Program-made: the position numbers and the translations under genes
Notes under the pieces: generated by a model
The model's database searches: none
What the model was told of the DNA's origin: nothing
Seen by the model: the letters and a program-made list of their open reading frames with translations, nothing else
In this document: positions 39,501 through 54,500 of the stretch, one piece after another
Position numbering within the stretch: position 1 is the first letter of the stretch
Layout of the letters: the number at the start of each line of letters is the position of its first letter
Assembly: GCA_032622095.1 (NCBI GenBank)
Contig: CP136062.1
Span: 132,079,282 to 132,143,281, forward strand
From: Siphonodentalium dalli
Lineage: Eukaryota; Mollusca; Scaphopoda; Gadilida; Siphonodentaliidae
DNA length: 64,000 bases
Direction of reading: 5' to 3'

Positions 39501-42500
39501 ACTTTGCTATCGCTTCATGAATATCATCCGTCACATCTCACTCGAGGAGAACAAAATTATACTACTAAGACCAGTTAACTATTGTCTATGTATTTCTCAT
39601 GAACATGCGATATCACCAGATGATAAACAGATGTGGTATAGTGGCATTTATCCTCTTTATGTGTGGCTATGGGGAGAACGTGTGGTTTTGTGTACTATAA
39701 TCCATGTGGAAAACTTGTCAAATTTATATTTTTCAACTGTGAGTTTCTCACTGCACCCCCTGGATCAGACCAAATTCTCTACAAAGTAAATATTATTTGT
39801 GGACTTTTGAATTTAAAATTCAGTCTGCAGAAAAAAACATGGCTGTCAATTTTATTTGTGCATACTAGTAGATAATTGTAAACCTTGCAGGATCTTGTCA
39901 TTTGTCAGCTTGAGCATCGTTGTCATTGACGCCTTATTTATATGGGTTGGTAATAATTGCTGCTTATTCAAACAAACTTCTCAAATTTGCTACCACTTCA
40001 TAAGCATTTAATGCAGAATTAATATCTGAAGTACTTGGCTTTACTTTCTCTCTGCAACATTATGCATTTTGGAAGTTTTTCAGATGACAAACTGAAGCAA
40101 GGAATTGTAGTATTTAGCATTTTTGGACACCCAAATTCAGACAAGCTCCCACAAATAAAATTGGATTGGATCATCCATTGAATACATGTTTTGTATACCA
40201 CAAGTTGAATACAAGCTGGCACTACTTCATGTTGACGTCACCAAGAGCGATCATGTATATAGTAATGCCCTAAATAATCGACTCCTTAACCACAGCAGAA
40301 TTATGGGTAATATCGGAAATAGGCTTGTTGCCATTCATCGGAAAGCTCTCACTGAGAGATTTCCGATGAATGGCAACAAGCCTATTTCTGACTAAATCCT
40401 GAAAAATTACCCATAATTCTGCTGTGGTTAAGGAGTCAATTATTTAGGGCATTACTTAATATATGTCAATGACCTGCTTTCATTGATGTCTGAAAGATAA
40501 CCAGTTTTTGATCAGGATTAAATCACAATGTTAGTTATGGTATCAATGGATGCCACAGTCATGTATTGTACTTAACCGACATAAGGGTGTGGTATAAATA
40601 CAGAACACAACTTGCATCATATTTTCAAATCACTTATCAAACTCGTTTGTCTATTATAGTATGCTTGCCTTTAAAATATCAGAAAATTAATGAAACGTAG
40701 ATCATCGTATATATCTCTTAGAAGCCACAGTGAAATACGAATTTGTTATTTCAGTGTATCTTTCATTATTTCAGTGTAGCTTTCGTTAATTCACTGTAGC
40801 TTATATCAGTTGATCGTGTCAGAAATTTGGGTCTACAAGTTGTTCCGAATATTGTTCAAATTGTTGTACTGTTAAAAGTGAAAATGCCTCATAATTAAGC
40901 ATCTGAGAGCATTAATAATGCACAATATAAAAAGAATAACTATTTTTTTTGTTTAAATACCTGAAACATCTCATTTGTGTCTGGAAAGAAATATCAAATT
41001 TTCATTCGCGGGTTACAGCCACTCCTGAAAATTTGATATTTCTTTCCAGACACTAATGAGATATTTCTGTATTCAAACAAAAGCTGTATTCTCTATTTAT
41101 TTTTATATTCATTTACTAATATCTTCAAGACATTATATATTGAGCTTCTGCCATGTTTACGAATTGACAAGGGCCTCTTATGTTAAGAGATTTCACCTCA
41201 TTTCTCACATCATTGCCTACATGTTTTTATAGCTTTCCATAAATTATATCTTTAATAAATACAGTAATGCCCTAAATAATCGACTCCTTAACCACAGCAG
41301 AATTATGGGTAACTTTTCAGGATTTAGTCGGAAATATAGCTTGTTGCCACTGAGAGCTTTCCGATGAATGGCAACAAGCTATATTTCCGACTAAATCCTG
41401 AAAAGTTACCCATAATTCTGCTGTGGTTAAGGAGTCAATTATTTAGAGCATTACTGTATATCTTAAATATTAGTTATAGTATATCACAGTACTGTTTGAT
41501 CTATTATCAAGTCAAGCTTGTAAAATGCAGTAACTAATAATTATCAAAACTTTTCAGATCATTATTCCGAATCCAAAATGTTGACGTCTTACATTGAAAT
41601 TATTAGAATCCAAAGCACCTAAAAAAACTTGTTTATTTATAGTGTATATTATAATTTACATTGAGTAATGTGACATACTATTATATCTTTAATAAATTTA
41701 AATCCTTGTTTTATTAATAGCTAGTGTAATAGTTTTAGGTTTGGTGGCTTATGGAATGTCTGGATCTTATAGAATTAACCATTTGATTTATGTAATCTCC
41801 TATTCAGTTCTATCAGTATATATTGGACTGGTCTGTTGCTCATTTGCCGAAATGTTGAACTAACATATGCAGCCAACAGATGGAGAAACAATATATAGAT
41901 TCACATTCTTTCATTTATGACAATATAGATGTTTAAATTGAAAACTTCTAACTTTGCCGTCAAGAAATATCAGATTATACCATTTCTCACTTTTCCACTA
42001 AACATTTCTAAGTAAAATCTAATTGCTGTGCCTGTCAAAAATAAGTAGAATTATTATTATTCATCCTGGTTGGTCTAGAAATTTGTTGTTGATTGATAAA
42101 CAAATTTGGTTAACCCTTTCATGACTGCAGCATTAAAGATACTGTGCCAGCGCATTCTCTTAAATATGCGAGTCTCCCATTGGGAGCCTTGCATATTTTA
42201 AGATCAAGGTCAAGGTAAATATTGTTAGGCCAATGCATTCTCTTATAAATGTGAGGCTCTCTGTGGGAGATTCACATATATAAGAGAATGCATTGGCACA
42301 GGGTTTCTCAAAATTTCATGAAGCTCCAGTCATGGAAGGGTTAATAATTAATCAGTACCTGTTCTCCGTCCCTGTATGTTTGGATAACTATTTACCAGAA
42401 GTCACCCATGCTTACTTAATAAAACAATAATGATTAGGTGCTATCACAGCATCCTTTCTTAATCAATTTACAATACTTTACTGCTTTATAATATTAAAAC

Positions 42501-45500
42501 CAGTATTATATAACACAGCAAACAGTAAGCAATTATACATATTTATGATGTTTCATTTCATATTTACCTTTTATTCTCTTGTTTGCATTTTTAAATTTTT
42601 GTTTTATTGTTTTTTAGTTTTTCTTTTCTCAACAATCCTATATTTTGATTTTTAAATTTGACGAAAATGGCCAAAAAATTGGCAGAAATAATTTTTGTCG
42701 TGCGTGAACCTGGACACGCCACAGATGAACATTGTAATGTTTTAAAAATAGCCGTTTTCTGTCCCAATTCATGGAAAAAAATAAGCGAAAACAAATTTTC
42801 CGAAGGGACAGAAGCACCTGCTGATTGGTCTCTGACTCAATATTATTATTTTATAACTCTGAATCTATACAGAAAGGGATCCACCATCTTTAATCTAAAT
42901 CACAATTGACTTTCTTTGGTATTTAGAAACCTAATTGATATTTAATTTGTTTATTTTTGCATGTTGTGTAGGTACCTTCATCAAGCATGCTGAACTTTTT
43001 TCGTTGTTATGGAAAAGAACATTCCTTTTGACAGTTGTGTGTTTCTGTGTTTTATTTTATTTTCTATTTATTTATCATATTTATTTAGACTGATGCAAAC
43101 ATAACATATACACTGGGAAGTAGCTCTGACAGTGGATGGACACTGCGTAAGTTATATATTGATAAATGTACAATGTTAACTATTAGCCATGTTCAGTTAC
43201 ATCAACTTTGACTTCTGAAGTGTGTTGATGTTTTATTGCTATACAGATGTATCTGGCAGGAAAAGTCAACGAATTGGTGGCAGATAAACCCTAGAAATTA
43301 ATATGTAGTGAGCAACCTTATAATTGTGACTATTGCAGTATGACAAGACTATTGGCTTATTGATCTTTGATATTGTTAGTGACTGCACAAGTAAATAACT
43401 TTCTCTCGTTGGCTGAATAATCTTTACTCTTCAATTAAATTGGAATATCAAATCTGTTCTTTATTGAGTTATTCACATCATACCTGCTTCTTTACATGAC
43501 ATGTATTATACAAAAAATCATAAATGAAATGTTGCGTATTTATACATGCAATAATCGTGTGGATTTTATTTGGAAATGGAAACACACTTCAGATGTCACA
43601 TGTATGTGCAACTAAACCTCGCTACTGATATATCTGTTTTGTCTCCTTTCTCAAAACTTCAGCAAACTGCACGGAAATGTGTAATCACCAAATGTTAAAT
43701 AACATTGACTGTTGCATCTATGCAGACTGACTTGAGCTGCAATGGTTTTCCCTGGATGCATTATTGGCCATTTGGTATTCCTGATTATAAATAATTTACA
43801 CATTACTCCGAAGAATTGCTTGTATTTGAGTTAGAAGACTCAACACTCCATTTGGTGTCGACTAAATACTAGATTTTTTCTTTCAGGTAACTATACCATC
43901 TGTACTAATTGTGTTCAGGGACGTGGCTAGTAGTGGATCTCCTATTGTTTTTTTTATATTCTAGTTGTTGTGCAATTTGAACCAAAAACTCCCAAAGTAT
44001 TCGGCAATTTTCCAACTTGTGGTCATTTGACACCAAAATGTTAATGAAAATAGAGAACTGTTCAATTTTCCAATTGGGCGTTTTTTGATCCTAAAACTTT
44101 ATTAAAATAGGCCTGTATCCTTTACAATAAACATTGGTCAGAGAATTAAGGTATTGAAACAACTTACTTTTGACCCTGAAATCATAAACAAAAGTCCACA
44201 CTCACACCTATTACCACGTACCTGACTATGTTCAAACTTAAATGATAATATCATCTTTCATCTCACTAAGATTAAGTTTACATTGTTCTACTTCTGAGAC
44301 CTATGGCTATGTGGGTGTGACAGAAACTATTTGGCAATATAGTAAAACCTCTCCAAACTGAACGGCCTTCGGACCAGCCTTCTGTTCGTTTTAGAGAGGT
44401 GTTTGGTTTATAGAAAATTGCACTACGATCGGAATGTATTGACGTCGTTGTCGAAGCACAACCAACTCATTATTGATTTATAAATTAAAATTTATTCAAT
44501 AATGTACCAAATAAAATGTAAATAACAATAGATAAAACATCATATTGTAATTAGAATTAAAACATGGTGTATTAAGACATACTACATGTATAGATAAGAC
44601 AGGAAACATGGAAACTATAAATTGTACGGTGATTGAAAATGTCGCTTATAAATGTTGCATTGTTAGTATAGTAGTTTTGTACTCTTGTATATATGTTCCG
44701 ATTTCATTTCGGTGTTTTGTTCAGTGGCCGCTTTGAACCGGATTATAACAACATGTATCTGATTAGATAACTGAATGCTTATTTAACACATTGATTGAAC
44801 AATGGTGACTGCACGGAGATTACAGCACTGACATTTTGTTTTTTCATTGCACTTAAATTGGACTTTTATTTTTATGACTGCTGCCCAAACTAAACACTAA
44901 TTAGCTAAACATACACGATGGTAGTATATTGTCACCAATACAGTTTCAATCAACCTGTCACAATGAATGAGTCATCACAAAAAGTGGCCGCTCAGAGTTG
45001 AATGTTTAGACCAGAAATTTAAAAATATAAAGGATCCCCAGTCTACACTAGAGCCAGCACGAGCTCAGCATCAAGTATGTCAAATCTAAATTTGGTATTT
45101 ATCGCTCTTTCGTTCACTTTTGGACTAGAAAGGCAGTCCGATGTTCGGAATAGACAGTTTCTGGTTTCCAGAGGTAATTTTAATGATAATGCACTTGGGT
45201 GAATTCGGGACTGGAAAATTTGGTCGGTATGGAGAAAGTTTTGGTTTATAGAGGGACCCCGTTTGGAGAGGTTTACTTTACTTTTATTACAGTTCTTTGA
45301 AGTAATTTATTAGTTATAATTATCTCTTTATACTTAGCTTCATCCTGCGTTTATATGCAAGAGCAGTTTTTTAATTGTTGTGAAATTTGAACCAAAAACC
45401 AGCCACATAGTTTTTTATGTCTGACTACGCTTGAGCCCTTTCTATACTAAATGGATTCTTCCATCAGTTATAAAAGTATATATTGGAGTGGTCTATTCAT

Positions 45501-48500
45501 CAGGATAAATTAGCAGACGACAGTCAGACAAAGATACAAGTGCTAAAGGATTCATAGTCATTAGTTGGAAATATTCAGATAATAATTTATTTTAAAATTT
45601 CCTTAGGGAACTACTCATCAATTAGTATTTAGTATAGAAAGGATTAATAATGAGGTGTCCAATATAATGTCCGTGGTATAAAAGTTGAACAGTGTAAACT
45701 TATTCTTAGAAATTAATACGACATCAAATTCCAAAGCTGAACTTTTGCTAAATTAAATGAAATAGTTCAGTTTAAGGTGTTTGGTAATGTACTAACAATC
45801 TATTGGGTGATAGAATCACCCGAGGGAGCTCCGAGTTCTTATTTCTCTATTTTTCAGCTCATATCCTGTCAAAACGAACCATCAATTTCTTCTAGTTATA
45901 ATATGTACATAGTTCTGTTCTGAATTTTTCCTTAAAAAATTTATTCCCTCTTCAAATAAAAATAAATAGTCAATACTATTGCATTTAATCTTTGATATTT
46001 ACCAAGCAAAAATATAACTTCTTGTTGCTTCAAAAATGACTTTTTGATAGTTATTTATTTTTCTATTTGGGCTTTAACTCTTCGTTATAACTGGTTTTAT
46101 TATCATAATTATGCTAAATAGCTAATATTCAGAATCGGAACAACCTGCCAGCAATTAAATACTGAAAACAGAACAGCGTAGTCAATTGTCAAATTGTTGG
46201 TCAGTTTTGACAGGATTTTTCTCAAAGGTGACACAGAAAATGGATTGGTGTGGTGTGTAAATTCCTCTGGTATTTGTCTAATTGTATGCAATGTCTATTC
46301 TATTTCACAGTACAACCCCTATCATACCGTCTCTAACGCTTCTACATTTCTCAAAGGATGGACAAGTTGTAAGTTGCGAGTTTTGCGGCTGTTTTACCAT
46401 CATTCCATATGTGTGTGTGTGGCTTTAGAAAGTCATAACAAGTCATTGGCGAATTGTAGCACCTTATTTTTCTCTGTGTCGTGTATCCTATAGCCAATTT
46501 TCAATCCCATATTGAATAAACAGAAAGCTTTATTTTACTGCATGGGTACCAGATTTTGTTTCTAATGATTTAATTTTATTTACAGTGAAATTATGTTTGC
46601 TCAGTGTTCATGAATAATTTATATAGATTATTTTAAGCCTCTTTGACTGCAATTTGTTAAAGATACCCTGTCTGATTTAACCCTTCCATGATTGGAGCTT
46701 CCTGAAATTTTGCGAAAACCCTGTGCCAATGCATTCTCTCATATGAGGCTCCCATAGGGAGCCTCACACATATAAAATAATACATTGGCCTTTACCTTGA
46801 CCTTGTAAGCCAGTGCATTCTCTTATATATATATATTCTCTTATATATATAAGAAACCTGCACTGGCACAGGATCTTCAATGCTGCACAAGGGTTAACAC
46901 CCCTAAATTACTATTTCTTCAGCTTCCGGGGTGAGAAATATTTAATACAAAATAATAATTTATCCATGTTCACATGTGTTACATGCATTCTACAGCAGTT
47001 AGTTTCAATGCATTGAGCAGTTATTACCGCGGAACCGACATGCTGCCAGCATGGGCGCAATTTCCGATCGAGCATTTCTGCTTCAAGCCAGGTACTCAGT
47101 TTACGGATTATTCCTTGGCGACAATTGCAGTACTAAGTTGCTTGTTGATAGTGACTAACACAGTGTGACATCCAAATGATAGCAAGCAGGATTCGAACGC
47201 ATGACGTCTTCATATGAGGTTACAGGTCGAGCCTGCTAACCATTGGACACACCACGCCACCCTTCAAAGCTTAGAGCTATGAGATTTCAATTTTTGAAAT
47301 CTATTTATTTTCTCTACCTCGAATTGTTGTCAGACTAGCATGGGAAATATATGCAGACATAGTCGGACGTCATAACAAGAGTTCAGGAGTCACAGTTTTG
47401 CGGTGGCTTTGGTGGTTTCACTAGAAACAAAATTGACAGTATCTTGTGATAGTTGGCATACAGATATATAGTTATACTCACTCTGGATTCAGAAATCATG
47501 TTTTGTGCATGAAAATAGACAAATACCATGCCGATCACACATGAAAGAAGAATGTGCATTTACATCTGTTCGTGACACATGCTTGTGAATTTCTGTTCGA
47601 ACCAGGCATCTATATGGAATTCGAGGTGGAGAAAATAAACAGATTTCAAAATCAAAAGTCAAAATCTAATAACTCTGAGCTTTGAAGGATTGGTTCCTTG
47701 ACTCAAATAAAATATTTTTCACCCTCGAAGCCGAAGAAATGAAGAAACAGTAATTATGGGTGTTAAATCAGACCGGGCATCTTTAAAATGCAATCTTTAT
47801 ATTTGTGAATCATTTAGCCTGTTTTCAACTCTCTTTTAGGGAAATGCTTTTGACTTTGTTCTTGCACCACAGAAATTTGATTGGTTTGTTTATGAACAAT
47901 ATGGCAAAAATCTGTAGATGGAGGAGGGGGGGGGGGGAAACTACAGTCAGTTCATGATAAACATTTGTCAATTTTCTACATGACTCTTTTATCGATTGAA
48001 AATGCACAATTTTATTTGATATTGTTTATTGCAATATTGAAAATCAATATTTTTCCCATTTTCCTTATTTTCCCATGGTCTCATAGCCTCACTTCATATT
48101 TGCTGACCACAGCGATGTGATGAAACAGGCCTTGCCCATAATCTTCAGGGGATGAACGGTTCAATAGATAAATAAATAAAATGCAAGCTTCCAAATTCTT
48201 ATTGTCTAAAAATTTTGTTTTGTTTCACATATATATCAACTATGAAATGGACAATATAGAAATGACCTCCAACCATCTGTCCATCCGTTGGGGTGTCCAT
48301 TTGTTTGTGTGTCTCACACGTTATGGTACGCTCATTGTGTAATCAACTCCTCCCAAATTTTTGAATGTAGATAATTGAAACTTTATGATATTGTTACCAA
48401 TATATTGCTAATGTGCAACATGTATATATGTATGACAGAAAATATTGTTTTTCACAAAGTTATTCCCCTGTTTGACTTAGAAATTTTTGTATTGTTTTTT

Positions 48501-51500
48501 TGGGTACCTTCATTGTGTAATCAACGCCTCCCACAGTTTTGAATGTAGATAATGGACACTTTACGATATTGTTACCCATATATTTCTAATGTGCGACAAG
48601 TATATGGATGACATAATGTTTTTCACAGAGTTATTCCCCTTGACTTTTTACCAAAAACATTTTTACGAAAAAGCCAGCCTCCTGAGAAAACCATCTTTTT
48701 GGGGGGGGGGGGGGGGGGGGGGGGGGGAGGACGTGTGGTTGGTGACCTTTTATTTTGGTTAGGAATGAGGCAATAATTATTCATGAACACCTTTATTTAA
48801 ATTATAGTTTTAGAAAATCTAGATGGAACTGCTTCTAGAATGAGAATAATGATAGACTTATGAAGTCATGTTCAACTTGTCAATCTGGAGATAGTTACTA
48901 ATGTGCTTATTTGTATTTGCTTCTAGAGGCGTGTTGAATGGCTGCATGTAAAGGGGCTAATATTCTTGCTATTTGGTTTTAAAAATAATTGAATTTTCAA
49001 AGTGGCTCAAGTTCATATATAACATGCACAGTCATTTAATGATTTTAAAATTATTTTGTTTGGATTTATAACTTTTTCTTATATTCATATGACGTATTAA
49101 TGGTGTTTGTATCCTCACTCAAAGAAGAAAAATATTTCACTGGAAGGAAATGGTTTGGTTCAGGAAAATTTGTGGCTAATATCTGAAATATGCAAACAAG
49201 CAAACTGAAATTGACTGTGCATGTAAGATGATATTGCTACTCATTAAATGTTTTAATATTTTGATCTGTTAAAACATTGAAGTCATTAAAGAACTTTGAT
49301 ATTTGGGATATGATTTCAGGGCCCAGAACCTACGTCACCAATAAAATCTCTAACCCAAAGCGGTTTTAATTTGAAATTTGTTCAAAACATGTAAAAAGTG
49401 TTTGTCTGACGGGATAAACTAGTACATGGGCTGTGGAAATTCACAATGCACATTTAAAAATCAGCAATCATTAAACACTCATATCTATAACTGAAATTTA
49501 CAAGGAAAATAGGTATTGATGGTGCCTCGATTTTGAATATCAAGCACATCTCAACCATTTAATAGATGTTCGTAAAATGCACACCAACCCTTCCACCTGT
49601 AGGTACAAAAACTCATGCAACAAATATCTAACTCAACCACTAGCATCTATCCGATTGTCTGTAACAATGGTTTAGAGATTACATTAGTGACGTCGGTTGC
49701 TGGAGTTGGACTCTGTGAATAATGTATTTTTCATTTCTAAGAAAAATGTTTGGATGATGTCTTCCCATTTACTGCGAGGGATGAAGTAGGGATGAAAACA
49801 GTGACTATTTCAACACCCTCTGGTCAATTCCTTTGTTGCTTCTTTGTTTGTGTATCCATATATATATATATGCCATGAGATTTATTTTACCTGACATGTA
49901 TTCAGATGATATATTGCAATGTACTGACCCATGTTTGCGGGGACCCACCCATCCCTGACCTGATTTCTCAGTTGGCAAGTTGCATAGTGTCTTAAGCCAA
50001 TTTGCAATGGCAGAGGTGGTTCAATTATCAATAATGGTGGATTTGTGATCACAGCACATAAGGTCACCATTAGCCATCCAGCAATAGTTAAGTTGTTTTG
50101 ATTCTCAATAAATTCAGTGTTTGTTATAACACCATTCATTTGTAACATTATTCATGTCTCTAGGCAATTTGTTAGTTGCTTTCCAGTGGTCGTTGATTTC
50201 TTTGCGTCTTGAGGTGTGATTTCCCATTAAAATTATAACTTTGTGCGGTCTTTACTCCACCGCTTATACTGACAATGGTGTTTATATGACATAGGGACTG
50301 AAAATGATGATAAATCTTAACAAACCAATCATACTAATGTTTGAGTCTGAAGGAGGGCATTTATGTTTTCTTCTCCAAAATTTCATGGGTGAGCAACCAA
50401 ATTCAGATACAGTAATGCTCTAAATAATCGACTCCTTAACCACAGCAGAATTATGGGTAACTTTTCAGGATTTAGTCGGAAAGTTTTCCGATGAATGGCA
50501 ACAAGCCATATTTCCGACTAAATCCTGAAAAATACCCATAATTCTGCTGTGGTTAAGGAGTCGATTATTTAGAGCATTACTGTATTTGAAGCAAAAAAAA
50601 ATAGCAGGAATAATGTTTGATAGATTTAAATTAGATATATTTAAATTATAGATATTTTATTTTTTCACAACATAATGAACGAACATAAATCCTGTTAAAG
50701 GTACTCAATCCGATCAGTGGGTCCCCATATCATCAGGGTACAAGTCATACAACAACAACATTTCTTCAAAATACGCTTTAGTTATCAGAATCAATTAATA
50801 GCAACAAAATAATTCTAACTATGGTATCAAATTTCCCAAAACGTGTTATCTATCAACATTTTGTTCAATGAAATATGGCCGTATTATCACTTGAGTATTC
50901 ACAAAATTTGGCCATATTACCACTTGTTTTTAGAGTTATCCAACTTCATCCGCAATTTTGACCGAGACCGTCTGTTGATATCTGATCACTCTGAGCTTTG
51001 ATGGGTGGGTTCCTCGACTCAAATCAAGCATTTTTTACCCACAAAGCCAAAGAAATAGTAATTTAGGAGCGTTAATTCAGTTAATGCATCTTTAATATAC
51101 CCAGCACATTGAGGATTTCATTTATATTGACGATATACGCTGGTTTTCGTGAGCTCATATATTCCTTCAGTTATCATCTGAATACATAGCCAGTAAATTT
51201 AATGTGTTTTATAAATCTCATAATTAATGTTAATTGTTTTTGTTTTTGAAGTAGTCGTGTATGAATTTATAATAATAATTATAAAACATCTATGTATATA
51301 GCACATTCCACCTTAGTTGTCAGAAAAAATCAGAATGCAGCTATGCCAGAAATTAGAATGCTAATGCAGTGCCGAGCAATTTCGCTCTTTGCAGCAAATT
51401 TTATAAGTTATTGCATTGGGGAGGGGGGTTGACTTCTAGCTTCAAGGATATTTTATAGCAGTTGGGGTTTCCATCCTGAAAATATTATGGATATTTACAT

Positions 51501-54500
51501 GTATAAACTCCCAAGAGTTTCTGCCTCTCCTTCATTTACAAATCCACTTAAATTGATATAGTCCAATTATTTATCAACTTCATATTTTTGCACCATGGGA
51601 ATAGACAGCGACTTTTCTTTTAATTGACTGCATGCTGATAGAGGCCCTGTATATATCATAAGAAATTAAATCTTCATTTTTGGGAAACGCTCCTAAATCT
51701 CACAATTTTACTTATATTCAGAAACCCGACTCATTGATATTGTAAAAAGTTTGCTTCCTGTCGGGGAAGGTATGTATGTCACCAAATCGTATAAATTTGT
51801 ACAATTTTTTTTCTCTGAACACTGAATTTTTTACAAGTTCTTACATGTAGATTTCTGTTTTAGTAGAATCCAACAGATACATGAAACTGTTCCGAAACTT
51901 CAGCACCCAAGGTCATAGCGTAGCTACAGAAGGGCACTTCTACACCGATATGGAAATAACCGAACTTAATAATAACTCAAGTATGAAGTCCAACATTCTA
52001 AGATTATGGCACTCCACTCCATCCTCTAGGATTATGACCTTCTATCCTCTTGCATCTCCTTGGAATCCTGCCATTCTAAATTCTAGCACATACACCATGC
52101 ACATTCGTTCATTCATGTCAGCATGAAATGTTTTTGTGACTCAATCTTGTGGTTTCCCAGAAACCAGTTTCTGGAGACAAAACTTTCAGAAGACAGTAGC
52201 AGCATTCAGATAGTATTAAAGAAGTTCATTAATTTCAGTATTAAATTCAATAATTTTTGCCCGAGTTACATGTATGTGCATTTTCTAACTTACAAAATAT
52301 ATAAGTTATTTGTTTTCGTGCCTGGAATATTATGATAATTAGGCCACTACATTTTGACATTTTGCATGGGATGTAGCAAATCTGCTTCGGCATCATATTT
52401 TGTTAAATTTTTGTGACCATAATTTCTGCAATAACTAAATTTGGGGTCTTTCTTGTAGAGCAATCTTGCGCAGGTTTCATCTGTTAACAAGGGACATTCG
52501 GCCACCATCCCCATTCTTATTCTCCTTGATTATGATTATTACACCCCACCATTATCTCCTGCAAATGAATTTTTTGGGATATAGAAATCGGTTCCGTCCT
52601 TGTCTCAGTCTATGAGTCTGTCGGTCCATATTACATAAAAACTTTGGAGCTCTCTCATCATAGGCCTGATTTGTGTTACCTTTGGGTTGCTCATGAACTA
52701 CAGTAATGCTCTAAGTAATCGACTTCTTAACCACAGCAGAATTATGGGTAACTTTTCAGGATTTAGTCGGAAATATGGCTTGTTGCCATTCATCGGAAAG
52801 CTCTCGCCGCATCCCTCATCTGATCATCAACAAAATTCTTATAGATCTTTTGTGTGACTACTAGATGGCAGCCATCAAATTTTTCTGAATTTTATTGAAA
52901 AACATGGCTGCCAAAATTTTACTCTTTGCATGACTAAATCCTTTGCCACACCCTACAGGACACATCCCTCATCTGATCATCACTTAAATTCATATGGATC
53001 TTCAGGGTGACGTGCCAACTTTTGATCTCGATATCTCTGTTATCAAAGCTCATGTTTGAATTGTTTGGTATACTAATGAGACAGCTTGGGAGAATTTAGT
53101 CGGAAATATGGCTCTGTGAGAGCTTTCCGATGAATGGAAACAAGCCATTTTTCCGACTAAATCCTGAAAAATTACCCATAATTCTGCTGTGGTTAAGGAG
53201 TCGATTATTTAGGGCATTACTGTATCTCCATCTAATAACGGGTGTGAGTGAACTTTGGTATTTTAATTAACTGCAATTGGTTGAAGGATATCCACATACT
53301 ACATGTTTTGTCCAGATAAATCAAACATGAGCTTTGATAACATCGATATCTGGACAGGCTAATTCGCCCTTTCTATACTAAATGGATTCTCCCATCAGTT
53401 ATACAAGTATACATTGGAACAGTCTATTATACATTTGGAGGGATGTTCATGTAATAAGAGCAGATGACAGGCAGAAAACAGATAATACAAGAACTGAATG
53501 ATTCATATTCATAGGTGGGAAATGTACAGATAATAAGTCCAACAAACAATTTGAACATTTCCTAAGGGAACTACTCGTCAATGAGTAATTAGTATAGAAA
53601 GACCTCTTTAGAATTAAGCCATCTCAAAAAAAATTATAAACCTCGACAAAAATCCACCTTTGCTGCGCACTTTATCTTCTTGATTCGCCTTGCTTTTCCC
53701 TCAATTATCTCCCTGACCCTGCCCGAGTCCTTCTGATCACCAGGCCTCAAGATATGGTGCTGGACATTTTCAGAATAAGGTCCCCTGAGGGTGAATTTAG
53801 TGATGCTGCACTGTTGTAGCGAGCTAGTGTCACTACATTCCCTATCTGGGGACCTTTTTCTGCTCAGGCATCAATTTCTCTGGAAACTATCTTTATTATC
53901 AAATTAACAAATCACTGGAGTTCATTCTTTATCCTCGAGGAAAAACTACATCTACAAGCCAGAAAATAGCCTGTCTGTCATTTGCAGAATGAGGTCCCCA
54001 GAGGGTGAATTTAGTGATGCTATCCCGCACAGTGGGCTAGCATTACCAAATTCACCCTCAGGAGACCTTATTCTGCTTATGCCTCATCTTCTGGGAAGTA
54101 TTATTGTCTTAATTAACATTGTTTTTAGTTACATTTTCTCTTCTGGGAAATTTCTATATCCCCTAATTTGCAGAAGATAAAATGCATAATCGAGGTGCCC
54201 AATAGGTGAACATCACTAACTTCAATCTGATCCTATGTCTACCATAACAGTTGAGGGCCTAAGCAGAATGATGTTCCCAGAGGGTGAATTTGGTGATGCC
54301 AGCCTGTTGTGCAGGATAGCGTCACTAAATTCACCATCTGGGGACCTCATTCTGCAAATGACAGACACTCTATTTGTAGGCTTGTAAATCTGTGATTTAT
54401 CACATCTTCCACATGTTCTTGTTTATGCAAGCAGGGAAATATTTTGGTGATTTATTGCAGAAAAAACAACAAATTATAAAATTCAAAGCATGTCACAAAC

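Larger units (their letters stand above)
46657..47786. mobile_element. Family K element with long inverted ends, carrying family B
   Basis: TTAAAGATACCCTGTCTGAT at the left and atcagaccgggcatctTTAA at the right. The inverted similarity continues (acacccctaaattactattt against taattatgggtgtt, then cttccggggtgagaaatatt against the caccctcgaagcc region) for about 100 bp once family B copy 11 is removed. Confidence 0.7.

Noticed and set aside
39484-39789. 101-codon frame in the long intron
   Set aside because: Composition and lack of splice signals suggest chance; no family resemblance.
42658-42909. 83-codon frame MTKMAKKLAEIIFVVREPGH
   Set aside because: Looks protein-like at first, but has no acceptor or donor in phase with WDR59 and no recognised domain; also open on the minus strand.
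47168-47262. tRNA gene on the minus strand
   Set aside because: B-box-like sequence is present, but the T-arm and acceptor stem do not pair, so I list it only as a tRNA-like repeat.
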